Source of the DNA: Hysterium pulicare CBS 123377
Taxonomy: Eukaryota > Ascomycota > Dothideomycetes > Hysteriales > Hysteriaceae
Assembly (NCBI GenBank): GCA_000467715.1
Contig: AJFK01000297.1
Span: forward strand, 1 to 21,873
Direction of reading: 5' to 3'
Length of the DNA stretch: 21,873 nt
The notes under the pieces are model-generated. The model made no database searches and was not told where the DNA came from. It was given only the letters and a program-made list of their open reading frames with translations. A program made the translations under genes and the position numbers. Shown in pieces: positions 1-9,400 of this stretch; positions within the stretch are counted from its first letter, which is position 1, and the number at the start of each line of letters is the position of its first letter.

Positions 1-187
1 CTACGGTTCCGAGATAGGAGAACATGCCACCGGAGAAGGGGCTTGCTGTTAGTCCAGGTATTGCAGCTTCGGAGTAGCCTTGCAGTCCCATCGGTTCGTT
101 GAAGTGCTCATCTTGTGTAGCATGACGCTTTAAGGGCACTGTATGCCCTCGCGGTTTTGCTTTGGCCTTGCTTCCTTTTGCTCTCAT
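1..187 (-). CDS. Partial ORF running off the left edge, unknown product
   Basis: On the minus strand an ATG at 187-185 opens a frame of 62 codons that has no stop before the window edge. An in-frame TAA lies upstream of this ATG, so it is the natural first Met. The N-terminus is lysine-rich (MRAKGSKAKAKPRG), followed by a polar stretch and then PGLTASPFSGGMFSYLGTV at the edge. The Ser/Gly/Phe run before the edge faintly resembles what precedes the first membrane domain of fungal ABC-C transporters, but that is a guess. I do not recognise the protein. It may be a real 5' exon or a chance open frame; most of the gene would lie outside the window. Confidence 0.35.
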   Translation of the reverse strand, partial: MRAKGSKAKAKPRGHTVPLKRHATQDEHFNEPMGLQGYSEAAIPGLTASPFSGGMFSYLGTV

Positions 188-1299
188 CACATGCGATCGT
201 ATTTATTTCCGCACCTGGGGGTCTAGGTTGTGTTGCAGAGTACTGGCATTGACGAAGGTCAAGGGCTGACTTGATTTCTTATCATCCATAGTAGACGGGA
301 TTGGTTTTTGTCTCGGTGTAGAGTTTGTTACTGAATCCGGATCTGGTACGGATGTCTCAACCGTATGGCATTCCTCGGCGGTGGATCGAAGCGCTGAGCG
401 CTCAATGGGCCTCGTCTAGGTTGCTTTTGACGATTCCGGTTCCGTTTGGACGAATTGAAGGCTCGATAGACCATCATTGTAGGTCCACTGGGGGTCAGGA
501 GATGCTCCTTATCCATGTTGACAGCTACAGAGTGGAAGGAATTCGGGAGGAATAGGGAACCGGGCCTAAAAATGGTTCGAAGGACCCTTGGAAGTGGAAC
601 CCTAATTACAAGACCGTATGTAACAACAGGCTGCTGAAATTGGATTCCGGGGTATTTCTTGCGGTCTGATATACGGATCCTTTCAGTAATTCGATCGTGC
701 TATGCGCCTGTAGCTACTTAGTCAATCCCTAGGATTTTGCTCGAGACAGACCAAAACTTGAGACGCAAATCGATTTCCTACATGAATGCCGCAGAGTATT
801 ATCACAGGTCTGTGGATGACACCAATTCGCAGAGGATTAAGGGTGGAGTGACGTCAAGTCTTGGCAGAAATAAGATCATTACTAATCTAAGTAGTAGAGT
901 CCCTGCATACCTGATATCCAGCAAATCACCTCTACGCGATGATACAAGGCGAATGAGCTCAACTGCCCAGTGTTCCCGTAGATTTGATCAAAGTATTCAC
1001 TAGGCTTATCATACTTCTGGACATCCTACGAAGAGAGTAATACTTGCCTTGATTGGTGCGTCAGAGCCGAAGATTGATGAAACAGGAGCAAGTCAAGGTT
1101 CCTCCACGATGATGAACAAGATGCATCTGGGACCGTTTGCTTTCCTTTCTAGGTCTGTGACTTCGGGGGATGCGGAGGGGTCAATTGCGGAGAGCTGGAA
1201 GTGATGTCCGGATACTACTATCAAGTCATCGTCTCAATACTTTCGCCTCATATGCCGCTTAAATAGTATTCGAGAGAGAAACACACCAGAGGCGCCGAA
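188..1299. other. Gene-poor stretch, nothing convincing
   Basis: Short open frames exist on both strands (for example plus 325-555 and 737-1003), but none has recognisable motifs, protein-like composition or credible splice sites. The first part presumably contains the upstream region of the left-edge ORF. I see no RNA gene or clear repeat here. Confidence 0.5.
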
Positions 1300-1730
1300 G
1301 GACAAAGCGGGCTTTGGCAGTACTCAAAACTTTTTTTCATAGCTCATGCTATTTGTACTCCAACCCCAAGGTTATTACCGGATCGAGGAGGGAAGAGTGG
1401 TGGCCAAAGCATCGTGGAAAAGGGCCATTGGCGGCGAACCGATGACCCTCGCCATTCCACAGTGTGAAGGATGGCGAGAAGCAGACGAAGGCGTTGACGG
1501 ACTGGGTTGTGCGGAGTCCGAACAACTCGTAACGACGCATGGGAGGGTTGAAGATGCCGGTGCTGATCGCTAATTGCGATAATGACCTCCTCGCATTTTC
1601 GTACCATAGCTAGATCTTAGTGAACAGAATCCCAAACGCCCAGCTGATCATCTATCCCATGGTCGGTCATGACTTCCTGTATCAACATGCCGATCTATCC
1701 GCGAGACACGTCCGTTTATTCTCCATGGGG
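1300..1730 (+). pseudogene. Relic of an alpha/beta-hydrolase (C-terminal part)
   Basis: Plus-strand translation gives, in one frame, LKMPVLIANCDND followed after a short gap by NRIPNAQLIIYP, VGHDFLYQHADL and ARHVRLF. This matches the C-terminal part of fungal and bacterial alpha/beta-fold hydrolases, where the usual pattern is QPVLVVNG-x-ND, then IPNAQLIIYPDSGHG and the final HVRLFLD helix. The acid residue (ND) and the catalytic His (GHD) are still visible. The same frame upstream gives KQTKALTDW, the preceding helix, and in another frame AKASWKR, the lid region. The copy is dead: in-frame stops occur at about 1529-1531 and in the Ser-TAG-Ile-Leu segment at about 1612-1614, the frame changes near 1440, and no nucleophile elbow (GxSxG) or N-terminal half is visible. 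The level of decay suggests an old loss rather than a sequencing error. Confidence 0.7.
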
Positions 1731-2751
1731 ATTCGAAAGGGCAGAGTGAGCTGGAGTCGAGATTGTAGTCGGTTTCGGATCGGAAGGAAAAATTTCTGGG
1801 GAAATGAAGCCAGATTAGCGATCGTACTGTTCCTCCCACCACGATGATAATCCACTAACCAGTATGCCAATGTCACAAAGCCGTATCCACCACAATACTT
1901 CTTGCTTCAACGAGTACTTTCATTATTCGTCCATTGTACGTATCCTGATCCATAGGAAAAACAGAACTACCGATCACAAAGGGAAAAGGAATGTGTGACC
2001 CATTCGAGACTGGGGCTAATCCGCTGTGGTGCGTTCTGACCGATCTACATAGTATCTCTAGACTTTGTAAGAGCGTCCAATGCCAGTTCGTGTCTTGAGG
2101 GTGATCTGGAAATTGTAGTGCCAGTGGCTGAGCCTCGATGTGGAAGGTTGGAAAGGGCAAGGTTTGGAGGTCCGCAAAGTTCTTGGACATTTGCCTGCTC
2201 GAAGAGCGGCTTGTCCTAAACTACAAAATAAATCCAGGCCGAAGATAAGCTATTCAATAGCGTAAAAAATGGGATTTACCGTAATCAGCGATGGCAATTG
2301 GCCGCTCCTTCATAGAAATCGCGAATCTTTGGTTTCTGTTGCAAGTTGCGACGGCTCGCTAGGTGGAGAAGAGCCGAGCCCATCACGTGAGATAGAGGGA
2401 AACACCTAGGATAGTAACCTGGGCAGATGATGAAATGCGACTACTGGTCTTAAGAAATTAGACCTTTTTTCTGGGTATTTTCTAGGGCACACATGTATAT
2501 TTTGCTATTCTATAACCTTGCCGCCTTACCCAAAGACCGGCCCGCAATTCAAACCGCAGCTCCGCACCGATAACGCCAATTGTTTCCAGGCGGTATCACT
2601 TGTCGAGCCAACCTTTTCTGTGTCGCTTTTGGATCGCACATCTACTAATGGAAGCTGGTGACATTATAAGTTTAGTCATTAGGAAGATTGACTGCGCGAT
2701 ATTTGGAAATTAGAATTCGTTAGCAGATTAGAGAGCACTTGACGACAACTT
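1731..2751. other. Mostly empty stretch with one weak minus-strand ORF
   Basis: A minus-strand frame at 2190-1873 could encode 105 residues starting MSKNFADLQ, with a proline- and hydrophobic-rich middle (SHIPFPFVIGSSVF). Its composition is more protein-like than a random frame, but it has no motif I recognise and no evident splice sites or neighbours, so it may be another relic. Positions 2191-2751 hold nothing I can support. The downstream flank of the F-box-like pseudogene lies just before 2752. Confidence 0.3.
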
Positions 2752-4319
2752 TCAATCGGAAGTTGGCTCACGCTCGTATCTCCGGAAGAACCCATCTATC
2801 CCGCCGGGTATATTGTAATTTTCGTTTCTAAAATCATCCCAGTCATCCTTCCACCTCTCCACAGACCAAGTCTGGCGTGTTTGAACGAGGTCCTCTATGG
2901 TCCACAATTCACCTGCATAGCCGTCAAAACTGATGGGTGAAGTCCCTTGTATAATATCCCTCATTGCTTGGGGGAATGACTCCGGAAGGTGACATGGCAA
3001 CGGGAATGGTACGACTCGATAGCCCGTGTGAATCCAAACGCGTGTGTCTTGGAGGGTAGGGAGGGAGATTCCTCGACAGCGATAGCACTCAACCATTGCT
3101 TCTTGATAGCCTGCGGCCTTCTTCAGCATTTCCCATATGTCCAACGTCTCGGCTATACTCCCTTCAAGGACCAGCGATAGGGGCTGCGAGAGCGGTCCAT
3201 AAGACTGTAACTCCGTTGCTTCGTTTATCCACTCAATGAGAGCCAGAAGAGATTCTGTGCTCTGTCACCCGCACAATGAGGGGATGACCGACTTCTCTTG
3301 CGAAAGCCTGGCGGATAAAGGTTGCTCCATAAACCAATATGTCTATCAATGCGAAGCCTTGGATTTTCACTGCAGAAGAGCATCAGCCCACGCGCGTGGC
3401 GTTCTGGACAAGACACGGATTGATTGTCTTCCTTAAGAACAATTTTTCTCAACTGCTTCCTGTTCTCGCTTGAGAGACGGTGTAAGAAGTCGATGGCCAT
3501 GGCAGTCGCTGAGAAGTACCACTTTCTCTTTTTCATCGTCTTCAAGAAGTCAATGTCAGAATCCACGGGTTCGGTCAAGAGAGCTTCCATAGAAGAAAGT
3601 TCGGCCTCACTAGGAATGGACCACAGCGGAGGCCGCCACGAAAGCACCTTCTCGAGAGATCCTTCCATAAAACAGTTTCGCTTAATGATGCAATCTGTAT
3701 AAAGAGGGCTAACGAGGGAACGAAATGCCTTGGAGGCTAAAGCTTTGAAACCTGTGGGGTTGTGGTCTAGGCAAAGCTCAAAGGCATACGAACGAGCCTC
3801 CTTATAGTCTTGAGAATTCTCCTGGTCATTACCAAATTGCCAATATCCTTCAAACCAAATCCAATTGTTGTTACAATTGGTTTGCAATGTTTCCCCGAAG
3901 AGGTGGCATACGGTTGGATAATGCTGAGCCAATTCGTCCAGAATTTCCGGTGTAATGCACTTCGCAGCATGGAGAAGCATTTGATCCTGGGCCAAACTTG
4001 AATACTTCAAGAGGCATCTGAAGCGGCCGGCATTGTCCGAGCATGCAGTAGCGAAGGTGATTTTGTTTATGCGAAGTGCGACCCCTTTCATCTCTTCTGC
4101 TGCCCTTTTGCAGGCATACATCTAATCCATGGGGCCAGTCTTCAGCTTGCCCGATTCGAAATCGTAGAAGTATCCATCTTCTTCGAAGACGTAGTGTTCA
4201 TAGATCTGGTCGCGCAGTTCAAGCGGAATACGGAAGAGCGGAGATTGCTGTTGGGAGAAGTCGACGGTTGGAATGGAGTCGGCAACGGGAAGTGGCAGGA
4301 TGCCGGGTGGAGAAGTCAT
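2752..4319 (-). pseudogene. Broken F-box-like conserved fungal protein gene
   Basis: The best start is the ATG at 4319. It is followed by a short proline-rich leader and FRIPLELRDQIYEHY, the F-box-like motif that opens a large family of ascomycete proteins of unknown function, then the family segment EEDGYFYDFESGKLKT. After 65 codons an in-frame TAG (4124-4122) interrupts just before MYACKRAAEEMKG; both sides are in the same frame and belong to one protein. The body (4121 to about 3320) runs well to SENPRLRIDRHIGLW. The frame then appears to shift into one reading GHPLIVRVTEHRIS and again into IEWINEATELQSYG. The last part (to the stop at 2752) carries the family C-terminus, with LPESFPQAMRDI, SPISFDGYAGELW and VERWKDDW. 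One nonsense codon plus two apparent frameshifts, and no credible introns at those places, mark this as a pseudogene. These proteins are often proposed substrate adaptors; no specific role can be assigned. Confidence 0.8.
4122..4124 (-). other. In-frame TAG interrupting the F-box-like gene
   Basis: The codons on both sides (GGC CCC ATG GAT before, ATG TAT GCC TGC after) are in one frame and belong to one family. By my memory of the family, a short hydrophobic linker (Asp-Leu-x-Leu-Met) normally sits here, so the stop may accompany a small in-frame deletion. That last point is from memory and has not been aligned. Confidence 0.7.
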
Positions 4320-5237
4320 GTCGATGGTAAGTGGGGAGCATGGTGAGCGCGGAGGCGGATATTTAAATGCGAAAAGCGCACGAAAGATGTGTTGAGTCAT
4401 TATTCGCGCAAGGCGTTGAGTCATCGCCCAAATAAAGTACGTAGGTGTACGGATAATGCAGCAGCATGATTTCAAACAACAGGAGCGACAATCCATGGAT
4501 AGCAAGAACTGGATCGGTTGACTATCTATACACTACATAGGTATGACTAATACATGCGTTTCTGCCATTGGCTCTGCCACAGTAGTGTGAGCAGGTTCGT
4601 AGCCCTCGCCGCGTACAGGCTGCAGAATCCGTCTTCGGAGAGCCGCCCACGCTCGAGAGGGGGCCCGCGTAAACTACTCGCGGAGTTTCTTGAAAAAGAG
4701 TTTGATTAAGCTCAACCACGCGTAAGCGGTGATTATGTTTAAAGCTCTCATTTATGGTTGATTTCATTGAATAATGTAGCGGTGTTGCTTTGATTTTGCG
4801 TTGAGTTCTCGTTGGTATTTGGTTTCTTTGGTTCTGGTCTGCCACAGAATAGTGAGCAAAGCGCTGTACAGCACCGTGCAAGAGACTACTGACTTACACG
4901 CTATCGTCACCGTTGACGACAAAAAGAGTCAATGAGTCGAACATGATCTCTGGGTCTACCGCGGAGTCAACTATTATCAATGACCTGCCGTTAAGTTTCC
5001 TCACCTACCATTGAGTCAACATTGACTCATCGCGTACTGGGTGGAAGTAAAAATGCGCTGCTCCAACTCAAAGTTAGCGTCCTACTAAGTTAGGTTTAGC
5101 CACATATCACTTACTTCGATCGATCTTCCTGCAACACTCTCCAACACTCTTCTTTCATCGATACTGCTACCTTCAACACCAATACACTATAGGTCAGCAA
5201 GGCGCATCTTAACTTAAGTGAGCTGTATAACGTACAC
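4320..5237. other. Intergenic region with several TGASTCA motifs
   Basis: No protein frame here looks real. The region upstream of the F-box-like pseudogene contains TGAGTCA at 4393-4399 and 4417-4423, and an 8-bp perfect inverted pair TGAGTCAA-CA-TTGACTCA at 5012-5029. TGASTCA is the core bound by Gcn4/CPC-1 and AP-1-type bZIP factors in fungi. Two sites lie about 75-105 bp upstream of the ATG at 4319, a plausible promoter position. Whether any is functional cannot be judged from sequence. Confidence 0.4.
5012..5029. promoter_or_regulatory. Palindromic pair of bZIP (TGASTCA) motifs
   Basis: TGAGTCAA and TTGACTCA are exact reverse complements separated by two bases, so two AP-1/Gcn4-type cores face each other. 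The site lies 209 bp before the ATG of the possible decayed gene at 5238 (plus strand). A regulatory role is inference only. Confidence 0.3.
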
Positions 5238-6012
5238 ATGGCAAACACCTGCCCCTTGCCAATGCTAGGGACTAGTGTTAAGATTCTCCCAGCACCAATA
5301 CCCAATCGTTTGTCAAAGGATTCGCTCTTCTTTTATGCGCACGTACGTCCTGCTCAACAAGCTTGGAAGGAAGAGAAGGACCTAGAGAAGAAGAGACTCC
5401 CTATTAAGGCTATTTAGTAGCTATTACACATATATGTTTGTGCACTTACTCTGGATGATCCTGGAGTGGGATTTGTTCCAGGGTAAGATTCTTCCATGGC
5501 CTGGCTACCAATCTAACTACTACAGGCTGTAAGTGAATCTATGTCTAATAATGATTTCAACAAGACAGCATACCTTATAGTCGACTACATCTTTGCGAAA
5601 TGTGAATTGGCGACGCGTGAGGGAGATCGTGTCAAGAAACTGCTGGCCAAAGTAACAAGGAAGGAGGATCTGTCGGCTAAGGAAGAGGATTACATGGTCG
5701 ATATAACGTGGTACCTATGTAAGATTATAATCAGCGATACTGAGATAAATCTACTATCTGTAAAACTTACATAATGCTATCCAGCAGTTCTCGAAGCGAC
5801 GCGATCGGAACGGATTGAGGAAGCTATATGCATAATCAGTATTCTATTCTTAGCCCAAGGGGCACTACTTATGACAAAGGTTGGCCAGCCGGGCTTACGC
5901 GGAGGAAGCTGCTGGGAATGAAGGTTGGCTGAAGGAAGATTCAGAGGCAGCTGTAAGCGGACTTGTCGGAGAGGGACGTGAGCATAAGGATGTTGGGTAA
6001 GCAAAACTTACG
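5238..6012 (+). pseudogene. Possible decayed gene of unknown function
   Basis: An ATG at 5238 opens 59 codons of protein-like sequence (contains NRLSKDSLFFYAHVRPAQQ and a charged KEEKDLEKKR stretch) ending in two consecutive TAG codons at 5415-5420. The same frame beyond them reads YVCALTLDDPGVGF. A good fungal intron signal follows: donor GTAAG near 5485, CTAAC near 5516 and acceptor CTACAG ending at 5525. Next comes an open frame with NNDFNKTAYLIVDYIFAKCEL, GDRVKKLLAKVTRKEDLS and DITWYLCKIIISDTEINLL (to about 5757). From about 5786 another frame gives VLEATRSERIEEA, and a third gives GTTYDKGWPAGLTRRKLLG. Segments of consistent, amphipathic, charged composition spread over three frames with internal stops suggest one decayed gene. 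I do not recognise the family, and chance frames cannot be excluded. Confidence 0.4.
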
Positions 6013-6462
6013 AGGATTCGATCGACTCGTGGTTCTGCTACTAAAAACCATTAGTAGATGTTAAAAGTGGACTCTGGAACGCTAGAGAAGGGGATAAGTT
6101 CGAAAGAAACCCAGCACTGACGAAGCCCTGATATCGCGAGAGGCGGGGGAGAGAAGCTGGGAATGGGTTAGGTAGATGGAGGATGATATGGGAAGGCAGG
6201 AAGTGGATTTCGCACCGTTGGGTAGTTGCGCAACAACTGCTGACGATGTTAGTGGTTTCAGACGATGAGGGAAGGAACGGCAGCAGGCTTACTAACTCTG
6301 AATTCGTCGTTGCTTTGATCATTGATTGTCTCATTGTGATTGTGGTCCAAGGACCTAGAGAAGGAAAACGGTGTTCAATTTGAGATGCTGCTTGTACAAG
6401 AACTAGCTACCAACAAACATAGTACCAAACGCCCACTCCCTGCCCCAACGCCCTTCTGGACA
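6013..6462. other. Downstream flank of the LINE, no gene seen
   Basis: This lies 3' of the LINE stop codon in the element's orientation and probably includes its 3' UTR. I see no poly(A) tail (poly-T on the plus strand) and no clear simple-repeat tail, so the 3' boundary of the element cannot be fixed. Confidence 0.4.
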
Positions 6463-9400
6463 CTACAACACCGACAAATGCTTCCTCGACCAGTCGAAAT
6501 GTTCATTAGGAAAGTTCTGAAAGGCAAACCTCGTAGCAATCTCAGCGTGAGTAGTCAACAAGTTATCCCAATCATACGCAATTTCCCGACCAAGAGCCGC
6601 TCGCTCACGGGATAGAGCAGGGCAGCGTCGATACAGATGATACACGGTTTCGAAATGATTTCTCTCACATTTCCTGCAGAAACTACTTCGAATGCCCTGT
6701 TATAGAAGGGAAAATCAGTGCTTTGCAACCATGGTGGGGAGACAGTGGTTCTTACCTTAGCTTTCTTGCGGTAAAGATATTCTCGGAGGCCAATGTGACC
6801 ACTTCTTACCTGAAAGAGTAAACTGCTCAATGGGCGCTTCAAGCTCGTGTAAAACTTCAATCTGCTACCGCCCAAATCCTCTTCTAGGCTTGCCGGTAAG
6901 GGAATCCTAGGGTTCAGACGTCGAAGTGTTTGCATTTTACTGATTCGGTAGGCATTGAATTGGGACGACATTCTGTCCCTCGCCTTTTTAGTAGTGATAG
7001 CCCTGATAGCCAACTTCATTTTTGCGGGCTTGGATGCTCTAGACTGGCTAGTGCGCCCTCCTTGCACTTTCCTCTCTGCCATGTTTCTCAACTGATCTAC
7101 CATCTGATCGGTTGGATAATGTGTGGAAGGGTGAATTGCGCAGAGATCTCCTGGTACGCGACACAAACTTTTCCACTGCCCGCCTCGCGTTGACAATGGT
7201 TTTCCACACTTTAGTATCGCGTAGACTAGTATGTGTAGCCAAACTGATGCGATCCATGAAAGTTTCTAGACTTTCAAAATCCAGTTCTTTTCGAAGGATT
7301 GGGATTGGGGTTTGCTGAAACGCTCCCGCGATGAGTCGGAGGAAGTCGTTTTGTCGCGACTTAAGCTTTTTGATCATAGAGGAAGAACTGGAGGAATGGT
7401 GTGGCACATACTGGGGGTCGGGCGTAAAGTCATCCATAGAACAATCCATGAAATCATTTGAAGGGATATGCCATGCAGCACAAGCGGCGATCATCGACGG
7501 CCGATACTTTGTCTTATAGAGGCGCAAAGCATCTTTCAGAGAAATGCCCCACGTCGTCCCAACAAGCCTGCGCAAATCGGCGAGATGGTTCGTAGCTTTC
7601 TTGCTGATGTAGTCGTAGTGGGCGTCCCATTTAAGTTGACCATCTCGGCCAGCCTCGATGAAAACACCCAATATCTTGAGCTTCGAAACTTCGTATTCAT
7701 CATTGAAACCGGAGATGTAATGAGACAAAGGTAAGCCCCCGCCCCGTTGACCTTGGGAGCAGAAATGGATAACCTTGTACTTCTCCATTGAGAACGACGC
7801 ACAAGCCCTGTGCGCCTATTCCAAACAACGTTTATGTTCCCTGGCAAGTAATTTTTTGTTTTGATCAAGCGTGTCGGAGACGGCGATAATGTAGGTATCG
7901 TCAGAATAGCCCATCTTGAAAATCAGACCGTCTTCATGGGCATCTTCGAGCGAGTCAGGGAGACCCGACGCAGATGGATCATCCTCGTTGGGTGATTCAT
8001 GGAGATCTGATGCAGATTGTTGACTATCGTTGGATGAGTTAAGGAGATCCGACGCAAAGAAATTAAACAATATTGGCGAGAGTGGACTGCCTAAGGGGAT
8101 TCCGGTACAACGTACATCGAACTCTGTATGCCCGGGGATTTCAACCGTTGATAACCGATCACTAAGAAAAGATTTGATTAAATCGATCATCCATCACGGC
8201 GGAGAAGGACCCTAAAGAGTTCGTCAGAATTCACGCGATTGAACGCCCCCAACATATCAAGGCTCAATATGCTGACAACCTTTCCAGAACTCGTAGCCGC
8301 TTGGATGATGACAAGGATATAGAGAATTGCGGTAATAGTTGAGCGGCCTCTTAATGATATTTGTGTTTTTGGGAGGAGATTGTGCGTGACAGCCAGTTCC
8401 GAAATGCGGCGCGCCAAGATCGAATCCAACATTTTTCCCGTAGAAGGGAGCAGTAAAATCAGCCTCCATCTCCCGAGCTAGCTATATGATTGTCCCTCAG
8501 CTAACGGTTTGCGAAGGGCAATTGTTTTAACGTTCTTGAACACGGCTGGATAGCATGGATGCTCCAAACAAGCGGTAAATAGATGAGCAAGATAGGGCTC
8601 CAAGATTGATTGGCATATCAAGAGACATGGAGGACCGATGCCGTCGTCACTTAGAGCTTTCCTTTCTTTCAGCATTTTGAAAGTTGTGATGAGTTCTACC
8701 TGATTAAGCATCTGGGGCGAGAAGAGCTCCATGGACATTTCGTGAGAAGTCTTTAGAGGGGTGTTACAAATGGAACAATTGGGAGCGGCACACGGGTTGA
8801 CTTGCGGCCACCATTGTTTCACAAGCCCGTTGACTTTCTCTTTGCCTGTGGATAGCGTGTCTTGGTTGTCAATCAAATCTGGCATATGGGGCGGAGTCCT
8901 TGGCTTGCCCCGTTTTGTGGACCATTTCGACAATGCGTAAATGGCTAAATCTAGAGTGAAGAAAGAAGCCCTCCAGACTTTCCGGAACTCCGTTTTCTGC
9001 AGCTTGTTTAGTCTCTCCTGGAGTTTGGTCCAGTCAGCCTGTTTGCACATGGTAGGCCCGAAAATCGTGGCTTTGAGCTCGGGATCATCATCACCAAACT
9101 CGAACATCAAACATTCTTTCACCGCTTCGCCAAGAGTATCATTGAACTCTTTACAAGCTTTGTTCACGGCAGTCTTCAACTGCCTGAATGCAGGTATCAC
9201 AATGCTGAATCGAGCTTTCGGGGGCCGTGGCTGGAGGTCAGGGACGTCGGTAGCAATACTGGATGATAGTTGATTTACCAACTCCGTTGCCCAAATGTTG
9301 GTTTCGGCTTTATTCTTGAGGGTTGGAAAGCCAATCTTTTGGAGCAAACGCTGGACATGTCCTGAAAACACCTCCTTGTCGACAAGCTTCCACGCCCGCC

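Noticed and set aside
3225-3330. An intron in the F-box-like gene to explain the frame changes
   Set aside because: No GT-AG pair with a usable donor and branch site in this stretch restores the frame across both changes, so frameshifts are the simpler reading.
4571-4863. Two similar 25-bp segments containing CTGCCACAG and TAGTGAGCA-like parts, near 4573 and 4839, as possible transposon ends
   Set aside because: They are direct rather than inverted, differ by indels, and nothing transposase-like lies between them. Chance similarity is likely.
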